From: Macrocystis pyrifera | Taxonomy: Eukaryota; Sar; Phaeophyceae; Laminariales; Laminariaceae | Length of the DNA stretch: 64,000 bases | Direction of reading: 5' to 3' | Assembly (NCBI GenBank): GCA_031763025.1 | Contig: JASSKH010000010.1 | Span: 9,131,427-9,195,426, forward strand | Part shown: one piece after another, positions 56,151-64,000 of the stretch | Position numbering within the stretch: the first letter of the stretch is position 1 | Layout: each line of letters opens with the position of its first letter | Program-made: the position numbers and the translations under genes | The notes under the pieces: generated by a model | The model's database searches: none | Told to the model about the DNA's origin: nothing | The model's input: the letters and a program-made list of their open reading frames with translations, nothing else

Positions 56151-56341
56151 TCCCCCCCCCCCCCCCCCTAAGCTCCCCCTCCCCCTCACCTTACATGCGA
56201 CTCGCCCAACACCTCACGGCGCTTCGCGCTTGGTGCAAGCAATGTCTGCCTGGCCGGTGAAAACCCGACGTGCTCCGACCCGGCGTTGTAGGGATGCGAG
56301 GGTCTATGGTCATATGACTACGGCTATGCACGACAATGAGT

Positions 56342-56382
<41 letters not shown>
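56151..56382 (+). mobile_element. PC-SINE between two C tracts
   Basis: C run 56151-56168, then CTTACATGCGACTCGCCCAA, GCTTCGCGCTTGGTGCAAGC, GGTGAAAACCCGACGTGCTC and CACGACAATGAGTA, closed by 40 C (56343-56382). Confidence 0.85.
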
Positions 56383-56383
<1 letters not shown>

Positions 56384-57366
56384 CCAACTCACCAGGCCCC
56401 ACGAGAACGGGAAACCCCGATGTGAAAAGAAAGCCAACAACGAAACTATGGCCTACTTAGTATTCGTTCCTGCTTGCACCTCCGACGATTTTCCGAGTTT
56501 TTTTTTTTTTTTTTTCGGCGCTGGGGAGAGCGCAGCCGCCGAGCGACGCGTGTATGGAAGGAGATCCCGCCGAGATATTTGGCGAGATATTTCCGACGCC
56601 CATAATTATCGCCGGGTGTATCTTTTCCCCCCCCCTGGTTTCGAGAAACTCGCCTCGAAAAAATGATCCCAGGGGGCGTGTTATGGTAAACCGCTCTGGC
56701 CATAAATATAAGGAACTTTTGGAGATGAATATGAATACCAATGGTTTTTTATATTTGTGTCCAGTGTGGTACGTTGCACGGTATTTGTGCACCTTCTACT
56801 CGTATCCATACATGGTACCAATATACGATAGATTATACTATCATGTACTACGTATATACCTGGTGGTGCAAATTTCACTAATCGTAAACGCCCCGGGGAG
56901 CGCCATTTTCAGCGAAAATGGAGGCAAAAATTCGGAGTAAACGCCCCCTCTTGGAAAAAAAAGGCCGAAATCGCCCTGGGCCACCACAGTTAAGAAAACG
57001 CTCCCCGTCTCAAAGCGTCGGAGTAAACGCCTCCGGGACCGGGCTACAGCACGTCGGTTGATGGTAGAAAACAGAGTTGTTTCCGAAGCAGGCAACGGGC
57101 TGGTGCACCTACATACATGGAAAGTTGACACTGCTGCTGTAGTATGTGTGTAGGTACGTGCACGTTTTGTTCAAACAGCAAACACAGAAAAAAACTCAGA
57201 CGAGGACAGGAGAGCGAAACAGTTTTTTGGACGTTCAGGGTGTCTGGCAAAACCCTATTTTGCCGTTTTTGTTGGCAGCATATGCGCTACCTGGAACACC
57301 TCGGGCTGCACGACTCTCCCTATGTGCGGGATAGGTCGGCATAAAACTTTGTGCAGGACGCGTGTC

Positions 57367-57839
57367 TTATTTTATAGGTCGAGGCTGGCTTTTCGGGACC
57401 GCCGGGATGTTTTTTTGCCTAAACACCACCAAAACACGCGGCGGAGTCGCGGAATGTCCCTGCTGACCTCGAGCGCCCCAAAGGGTTGGGTTTCGAGTTA
57501 GGGTTGGCGTTAGGGTTACGTTTGGGGTCGCGTCGGTCGTTTGGGGTCGGTTGGTCTGGGTCGACGCGCGTCCTTGCCACAAACTTTTGTGCCGACCCGT
57601 TTCTGCAAATAGCGGGCTGCACAGCCAAACAGCTCTGCCGTAGAGTTCCTCAAAAATCGCCGACGCCCCGTCTGCTTCATCCGTCAGCTCAACCACCGCA
57701 GAGGCGAACCCCCCGCTCCACCACCCCCCCCCCCCCCCCATCTCATACCTCTCTCGACGATGAGTTCTTCCACGATTTGAGTGAGAGCACGCCCTTGAGG
57801 ATCGTCGCCCCACGCCATCCCTTCCCACTCGCTGGGCAT
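57367..57839 (-). CDS. candidate two-exon gene, unknown protein
   Basis: Model: 57839-57749 and 57671-57367, phase 1 at the join, 131 residues. Exon 1 encodes MPSEWEGMAWGDDPQGRALT and QIVEELIVER, with donor GAGAGAG|GTATGA. After a 77-bp intron holding an 18-base C/G run, exon 2 (acceptor ATGAAGCAG) gives GASAIFEELYGRAVWLCSPL and FAETGRHKSLWQGR. The tail then runs through degenerate telomere-like units and is less convincing. A + strand reading of the same DNA is also open, so strand is not certain. Confidence 0.3.
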
Positions 57840-57947
57840 CTTCTGCCCCACGCCCACCGTGCGTCAGATCTTATTTTTCTTTTTCTTTTCTTTTTTTATC
57901 ATGCCATTTCTTAGGTTCGCCCTTTTTTTTAGTTCTCACTCCTATAG

Positions 57948-58054
57948 TATTACCGGGGCTATAGTAAATAGGACCAAATCTCGTTAGTAAAAGTAGGTAA
58001 ATGTATAGGTTTTTGTGTTGCCATGGGTCCTATTTACTATGGTCCCCCGCAATA
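57948..58054. repeat. MITE-A copy 12
   Basis: Starts TATTACCGGGGCTATAG and ends CTATGGTCCCCCGCAATA. Confidence 0.8.
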
Positions 58055-58327
58055 GTAGTCGCAACCAACTCACTCAGATCCGGCTGACATGGCAGGCTCT
58101 TCTCCCCACTCCCCACTACAAGGTGGGAGGAAAACTTGTTACCCCGTCGAAGTAACGCCTGGTACCAATTGCCAATGATTGCGAACTTAGATGTGGTGAA
58201 ACTTAACCGTATGGCGCCCAGAATCAGGTGAGGGTTTCTTTCCGAACGCTTCCGGTTTTTAACGGGCGATCAAATATCAAAATATCAAATATCAAACATC
58301 AAATCTGCGTGAAGATGCGGTACACGG

Positions 58328-58775
58328 CTAGACTCTGCTCACAGCAGTCGCTGATGTAGTTGTTAATTAGCTCGCGAGCTCGGCCTCCACGACTAGACTC
58401 TGCTCACAGCAGTCGCTGATGTAGTTGTTAATTAGCTCGCGAGCTCGGCCTCCACGACTAGACTCTACTCACAGCAGTCGCTGATGTAGTTGTTAATTAG
58501 CTCGCGAGCTCGGCCTCCACGACTAGACTCTGCTCACAGCAGTCGCTGATGTAGTTATTAATTAGCTCACGAGCTCGGCCTCCACGACTAGACTCTGCTC
58601 ACAGCAGTCGCTGATGTAGTTGTTAATTAGCTCACGAGCTCGGCCTCCACGACTAGACTCTGCTCACAGCAGTCGCTGATGTAGTTGTTAATTAGCTCAC
58701 GAGCTCGGCCTCCACGACTAGACTATGCTCACAGCAGTCGCTGATGTAGTTATTAATTAGCTCACGAGCTCTGCT
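58328..58775. repeat. 65-bp minisatellite, about 7 copies
   Basis: Units begin CTAGACTCTGCTCACAGCAG at 58328, 58393, 58458, 58523, 58588, 58653 and 58718, each with GTTGTTAATTAGCTCGCGAG and CTCGGCCTCCACGA. Copies differ at only a few positions (CGCGAG/CACGAG, GTTGTT/GTTATT). Confidence 0.95.
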
Positions 58776-59693
58776 TCTAGACGTCCTGTATCGTCGAGGC
58801 AGCTGCGTGAAACTTCTTTCCCCTCCCCGTCCCGCCCCCAACTAGTTTTTTGTTCTTGGCGATTTTTTCTTCCACTCGGTCCGGCCGGCCGCTTTGGACA
58901 CAGCCCCTGTCCTGTTAGTAGTCCGGCCGCTGCCCCACGGTGTCCCCCGACGCCGCCGTCGGTGCATCAGTGCATCTGAGGGGGGTGCTGTCGATCCTCC
59001 TGAGCTTCGTCGCTACCGAGTAGTCGTGCCGCGCCTTCGGCCCTGCTGAATGCTCCAGTTCGAACGCTCGGAGGGGTAGTTTTTTGTCCGTATTAAAGTC
59101 TTGGCGTGAGCGCAAGAACTCGGACATAGCAAATTCGCTGCGTCGCGTGCTTCCTGGTAGTGTGGTGTTGTTTTTGATTCGTGATGTATGACGTTCTGTT
59201 AATTGATGTTTTTTAAAATATTTTTTTGCCGCCGAGAAGATCTTAAGGCAGTCGCCGTATGTCAATTTTTGGTAGACAGGCCAGGCCATTTGCTCCTGGT
59301 GTAGTAGTAGTAGTAGTAGTAATAGTAATTGTTTTGAAAGGAAGGCTGCACTGACTGCTGGTACTCCAAGGTTGGAGTTGGCATTTTTCCCTGCCCTCTC
59401 TGTACTTGGCTCGTTTTCGTCGTCCGTGGCGTGGTGCATCTTTGCATATTGCAGACGGTTTTATGGTCAGGGTGTCAGGCGCATGTTACAACGAGTCACC
59501 CTTGGGTTCGCTGTGGAGGTCGGGGTTCACGGAATGTTTTTTTTGGTCGTGTTCGTTTCATTTTCATGTCAAGGCTAACATCTAAAAGTTCCATGGTATC
59601 GTTCATTTTTCGGTTGTGTTTTTGATTTTCATGGCGATGTTAAATGTTAACCCAACCATTTCCACGCTTGGAACCCTCCCCCCCCACTCACCC
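58776..59693. other. flank upstream of the assembly gap
   Basis: A - strand open frame (58915-59439, 174 codons) has no recognisable domain. A (TAG)n-type microsatellite lies at 59301-59325. The 5' exons of the methyltransferase gene, including its SAM-binding glycine-rich motif, were not found here. Confidence 0.4.
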
Positions 59694-59793
59694 NNNNNNN
59701 NNNNNNNNNNNNNNNNNNNNNNNNNNNNNNNNNNNNNNNNNNNNNNNNNNNNNNNNNNNNNNNNNNNNNNNNNNNNNNNNNNNNNNNNNNNNN
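59694..59793. other. assembly gap, 100 N
   Basis: Exactly 100 N, a common placeholder for a gap of unknown size. It removes upstream exons of the methyltransferase gene. Confidence 0.95.
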
Positions 59794-60026
59794 CCCGAAA
59801 AAATGCCTTTGCGAACAACAGAACATCATGGCGAACGTTGGCAGCGCCGGGGAGGGCAAGATGGATGAGTCCAAGACGGAGATGGCGGAAGGGGATAGCC
59901 GCCCGGCCCACGCGCGAGCCCTTCGGTGGGGGGACACGGAGGCTGTGAAAGAGCTCATGGAGGTCTTGGAAACGGGCCACTTCGACCTCGTGCTCGGCTC
60001 TGACCTCATATACCCAGAGCAGGCAA
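59794..60026 (+). CDS. methyltransferase exon after the gap
   Basis: The open frame continues upstream of the first ATG (59828) into the gap, so that ATG is internal. Two ends are possible: a GT donor (CAGGCAA|GTAGCT, used here) joining exon 2 at 60748, or a GC donor (CAG|GCAAGT, ending 60022) joining at 60735. Both keep the frame. Confidence 0.75.
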
Positions 60027-63000
60027 GTAGCTCGGGGAGGAAAAACGGTACATACACATCTTGTTTTATTCGTTTTTACCAGTGTCTACTCGCTTTTGCT
60101 TGTGGGAGAGAAACCCGTTTTTTTTTCCATCAACGTTTTGTTAACACAGCTTGTTTGCGCCGTTTTTTTTTTTTTTCTTTCGTCTTGGATTTTTTTTTTC
60201 GTTTTGTGTTGTTTCTGTCGCGAACCGTTGTGTTTTTCGTACAGTTCAGTTATTTTTATTCCAAGTTGCGTTTCCGGGTGTTTCGCCTATTCTTAGTATT
60301 GCGTTTTCTTCCGGCCCCGTTTTATAGTGTTGCGTTTTCTTAAGCGTTGCGTTGCGTTTTTTATGTCGCGATATTTATCGTGGTAGGTTTCTACCTTGTA
60401 GCGAAGCGTTACCCCCCCCCCCCCCCGCCGCGCGCGCGCTGCATGAAGTGCCTATTATTAGTGTATATCTAATCCCAGCTGTATCGATTGTCGGGACTCG
60501 GCAGACAATGGAAGCTGTCGACCCAACGCGCTTAATCCCTTCCCCTCTCCCCCACCCCGGCCCCCGCCCCCGCCCTCACCCCGCGTCCTCCTTAGCCCCA
60601 TCCCAACCCCGATCACCACCTCAACCTCAACCTCAACCGCAGCCCCCCCACCCCCACTCCCGCCTCCCTCCCCTGGTCCTTCGTTGGCGCTAATCTCGTT
60701 CCATCTGATTGCAAACCATGTCAATACTAAAAAGGTGAAAAAAACAGAAGCGCTTCCGTTGATGGACGTGAAAGTTCGAGACCTGATGGCAACCGCCGCG
60801 GCCGCGCTCCGGGAGGGCGGTACCTTCCTCCTCGCGCACGAGATCCGATCCGACTTGAGGGACGTCATGACGCTGTTGGAGACGGTGAGGTTGTGTTCCC
60901 CCCCCCTCCTCCTATATCGCCCCTTCCTCTCCCTTCCCTCCTTCCTTCCCTCTCTCCGCCCCTCCCTCCCTCCCTCCCTCCCTCCCTCCCTCCCTCCTCC
61001 TACGTCCGTCCCCCCCCTCCCTTCCTCCTAGTCTATAGGTATGGCACGCGGTTTTGTTTGTTTTCTTAACTACTCGCTTGCTGGCCTTTTTCTTGCCTGC
61101 CTGCTTGCGTTCGTGGTTGACGGCCCGCCCACCTACCATTCCCGAACAAGTATGAGGATGAAAATCGGCGCCTCGAAATATATTTTTGAAACAAAATCCA
61201 CCACCCCTCCACATAGACACACGAATAAAGTAAAACTTCGAAAAAAGAAAAACTTGGGGAAAAAAACTTTTTTTGTTTTTTGTTTTTTGTTTTCCCCGCG
61301 CCTTTTTCGGCGACAAACTGCTTGGAATTAGTGTGGGATAAGTTTTGCGGTAGCACTGAGGGTTAAAAAACCGAAAAAAGTTCGAGCAAAGCTTTCACGT
61401 GCATACCTCAGACAGGTTACCTATGGATCATTCCTACCTGATGATCTGGGTATTTCAGGGCAGATAGATAGATAATGATCTGTATGACCTTCGTGATCTG
61501 TATATCTAGCTCATGGTGCCGGGTCGGAGCCGTATTATCTGCATGATCTACCACAGCATGTGTTTCCTTTGCTGGATCTGTACTTTACACAGATAGATCC
61601 TGCACAATATCTCATAACGAGAGGTGGGAGACTATTGATAGATGGTCTACATTAGGTGTGGGAAAGCTTCGCCCCCGTTTTTCTTCGTAGTTGTTCGTTG
61701 TGTATCGTCTTATTTCATTTTTATACTTTTTTGGTTCCTTTTTTTTGTTTGCTTCCGTTATTTTTTGCGTCCGGCAGCACGCGATCGACCACGGCTTCGG
61801 GCCGCCGCACGCGGTAAGAATGGAGGGCGGACCCCAGCGCGTTGTGCTGTCGCTGGTGTATTCCGGAAAGGTCAGTGTTAGATCGCGCTCCGCATCGATA
61901 ACCCCAACCTTACATTTCACTCGTCGGACAGAAATGTATCATGATAAGTCTAGCTACAGAGAGATCATGATCTAGATCATCTAGGTCCTCACCTGCCTTT
62001 GTGGGAGCTTGCTTGTGCAGCTTCTGTATACGTATACACTAGTGCAGATCCAACCCAGGAAAATAGGCCCCGGATCGTCCAGAAGATACGGCTCCCACAC
62101 CGGCAACATGAGCTAGATCATACAGATCATCACAGATCATACATATATCTGCTCTGAGAGATCTATTATAGATCATGATCTATCTGTAGATGATTTATCT
62201 GACCTGTTCGATGTGTGTATCCTTTCCCAGGAGCTGCTGTACCTGTTTGTATCTGTGGTGCGCATATGGACCTACCTACTGTATGTGAGGTTGGCCTCTG
62301 TTGTACCCGCTGCCGCTGCTGCTGTTGGGCTATAGATGTACTGCGCCGGTACTTGTTAACGTCCGGAGGGAGTGTGGGTTGGAGTCGTCCCGATGTTGTC
62401 AGGATGGTACAGACGCGCGCACAGACACGCGCACACCCAGAAGCACTGCCCGTGACTTTCACAAAGAGAACTACCGTGAAGTGCGGCTACTGCTGCTGCT
62501 GCTGTTGTATCATCTGGGTGCCGCAACGTCCGTGTAGATAGCGTGAAGGACGGGGTGATACAGATGACCCCGGTACGCAGCAACAGCAGCAGTAGTAGGC
62601 AGCACGGCTTGAAACAGACACACGTTGAAATTGCACCGCACTTTGTGCTCCTACTGTACTTCGTATGCTGCTTGCTGTAGGATCGGTGGGTCGCACACAC
62701 ACTGACACCCTCACTCCCAGACAGAAGCACCCTTGATGTCCTTGTCCCATAGGGACAAGCGTCAAACGCGGCTGCTGTTGTATCGTGGCTTCGTCGCTGT
62801 TCTAAAGCGTTCGAGGACTGGTGTGGTACTTTTCGTAGATACTGATTGATACACAGCAGCAGAGCGCAAAACTTCTTCCTTTTTTTTTTTCATCAACACT
62901 CTGGGGTTGTCGATGGGCCTGGTTTGCTCTGGCTCGGCGGAAAGCAATCCCGTGATTATTTCCCAGTTCCGCGCGACTAACTGTTGAGCGCACTGAAGCA

Positions 63001-63474
63001 CGCGCCACGCAGCCCGGCCGGGGCCCCAAGCAATCACCGTAGTGCACACGCGAGCCCCCTGCATGCCCCGCCGCCGACAGCGCGAAGAAATGTCCGCAGT
63101 CGGAAGAGAAACGGTCTCCGATGTGCCAAACAAGGACAATCCTGTACGTGCTTGGTATACCTATAATGTTGTACGACTTGAAACAGTTTTGTTTGATTTC
63201 TCGCTTGATTTTCGCTCAATTTTGGTTCGATTTCTTCTTTTTTGTTTTTTTTTTTTTTTTTTGTTTTTTTTGAGATTTTTGTTTTAATTTTTGTGTGATT
63301 CTCGTTCGACCTCAGTTTGATTTTCGTTTTGATTTTTGTGTTGTTTTTTTCGTTTGTTCTGTTTGCGCAGGGGGGGCACCAGCCGGCTGAAAAAAGCGAG
63401 GGCGCCGACGACGCCAGTCAGGGCTGGCGAGAACTGGTCGACGTCATGTTGGCATCCGGTTTCGGTTCCGAGAG
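59794..63474 (+). CDS. METTL21/Methyltransf_16-like protein methyltransferase, partial
   Basis: Visible exons: 59794-60026, 60748-60884, 61778-61870, 63371-63474; the phases (1, 0, 0) agree. The first starts inside the gap with CEQQNIMANVGSAG, followed by ARALRWGDTEAV and FDLVLGSDLIYPEQ; the Leu-x-Trp-Gly and D-L-I-Y motifs follow the SAM pocket in lysine methyltransferases of the METTL21 group. Exon 2 adds DLMATAAAALREGGTFLLAH, matching the strand after that motif. Later exons encode GGPQRVVLSLVYSGK and WRELVDVMLASGFGSE. The glycine-rich SAM motif must lie in the gap or in missing exons. Enzymes of this group methylate lysines on chaperones or elongation factors; which one here is unknown. 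The last exon either splices (GAGAG|GTAACA) or stops at 63476-63478. Confidence 0.75.
60748..60884 (+). CDS. methyltransferase exon 2 (visible)
   Basis: Acceptor GAAAAAAACAG|AAG, donor GAGACG|GTGAGG. It encodes LPLMDVKVRDLMATAAAALR, EGGTFLLAHEIRS and DVMTLLET. Confidence 0.8.
61425..61640. repeat. GATC-rich dispersed repeat, copy 4
   Basis: In the intron before the 93-nt exon: ATATCTAGCTCATGGTGCCG, GGAGCCGTATTATCTGCATG and TGCTGGATCTGTACTT. Confidence 0.75.
61778..61870 (+). CDS. methyltransferase exon 3 (visible), 93 nt
   Basis: Acceptor GTCCGGCAG|CAC, donor GGAAAG|GTCAGT. It encodes HAIDHGFGPPHAVRMEGG and PQRVVLSLVYSGK, 31 codons in phase 0. An internal GCG|GTAAGA could act as an alternative donor. 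Confidence 0.75.
61955..62200. repeat. GATC-rich dispersed repeat, copy 5 (inverted to copy 4)
   Basis: GTGCAGATCCAACCCAGGAA, GATACGGCTCCCACACCGGC and AACATGAGCTAGATCATACA are the reverse complement of the landmarks at 61.5 kb. Confidence 0.75.
63371..63474 (+). CDS. methyltransferase exon 4 (visible)
   Basis: Acceptor TTTGCGCAG|GGG after a long T-rich tract. It encodes GGHQPAEKSEGADDASQGWR, ELVDVMLASGFGSE. It ends either by splicing (donor GAG|GTAACA) or at TAA two bases into the next codon. Confidence 0.65.
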
Positions 63475-63654
63475 GTAACACCGTATCGGTAACGCCGCTG
63501 TGGTATTGTTGTGTCTGTGTTATTGCGGCGGTGGTGCGGTGGTGGTGATGCTGTCATGGTAACGCCGCGGCGGGAATGGTGCGGAGACAGTCGTCACAGT
63601 ATGTCCCCGTTTCCCCCCTATTGTTGTGGATGTTGGCGCTACTATTTAGCACTC

Positions 63655-63730
63655 CTCTTGGCTGGGTAATCGATCGATCGATATTTGCACCACCCCGATA
63701 GCCGAGTAGGTAACACCTTCACACGACCGT
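63655..63730 (+). repeat. tRNA-like segment
   Basis: GGCTGGGTAATCGATCGATC precedes CCCGATAGCCGAGTAGGTAA, an A-box-like word as at 8.83 kb. No B box is evident. Confidence 0.4.
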
Positions 63731-64000
63731 GCCAACAAAGTGGCGATTCCCTAGTGGTGTTGCGGAAGCGGCAATTCCTCGGCGGTGCTGCCAAAGCGGT
63801 GTTTTTAAGACGGCAGTGCCAAGGCGGTAATTCCTTGGCGAGAAGACTGACAGACGGATGGAAGGAGGATAAGGAAAGCCCGGCAGAAGAAAACGCCTCT
63901 TTTCCGTTGGCGCTGTTTACCTGCTATGAATACGTGGACGATGACGCGTCATTTTGTGTGTTTCGTTTGCCACATTCGTCTTTTCCATGGCTGTTGGTTT

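Noticed and set aside
58915..59439. 174-codon minus-strand frame
   Set aside because: It includes a poly-Leu run from the TAG microsatellite and shows no family signature or splice context; possible but unsupported.
59803..59868. Methyltransferase start at the first ATG after the gap
   Set aside because: The ATG near 59803 is in another frame, and the ATG at 59828 is internal because the correct frame is already open and family-like upstream of it.

Overview
The window looks like nuclear DNA of an intron-rich, moderately GC-rich eukaryote that carries many short repeats. My best guess is a stramenopile, most likely a brown alga. The basis is gene architecture (exons of about 0.1-0.7 kb, introns mostly 0.6-3 kb, some GC-AG introns), the look of the proteins, and non-LTR fragments of a type I associate with brown algae. 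No sequence search was possible, so the lineage is an inference.

Genes. Three genes can be assembled from exons whose splice phases agree. (1) An ankyrin-repeat protein on the + strand (5579-18795, three exons), whose first intron is about 10.9 kb and packed with repeats. (2) A glycosyltransferase-like protein on the - strand (37908-27686, six exons, about 633 residues). (3) A METTL21/Methyltransf_16-type protein methyltransferase on the + strand (59794 to about 63474), whose 5' part is lost in a 100-N assembly gap (59694-59793). Weaker candidates are a terminal exon at 740-940, an exon at 46198-46330, a GC-rich block at 40.9-42.3 kb, zinc-finger-like coding sequence inside an insertion at 50.3-53.7 kb, and a two-exon model at 57.4-57.8 kb (-).

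Repeats make up most of the rest. I define these families from the window itself: MITE-A (about 108 bp, ends TATTACGGGGG, 13 copies or parts); MITE-B (about 85 bp palindrome); MITE-C (two tandem copies); a tRNA-derived SINE with a poly(A) tail; a pair of poly(C)-tailed retroposons (PC-LINE fragments and PC-SINE) that share a 3' end and lie in G/C homopolymers; and a GATC-rich repeat. There are also non-LTR reverse-transcriptase remnants (49-50.2 kb, 36.5 kb), minisatellites (15.8, 27.5, 53.3, 58.3 kb), an interstitial telomeric tract inside an inverted repeat (41.8-42.0 kb), and A, T, C and G homopolymers up to 44 bases.

The most interesting signal is the poly(C)-tailed LINE/SINE system. At 2.44-3.01 kb a PC-SINE sits inside the internal G-run of a tRNA-SINE whose unoccupied counterparts are visible at 44.77 and 48.43 kb, which suggests targeting of G/C tracts. 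One PC-LINE tail also lies directly before a 3' splice site of the glycosyltransferase-like gene and appears to serve as its polypyrimidine tract.
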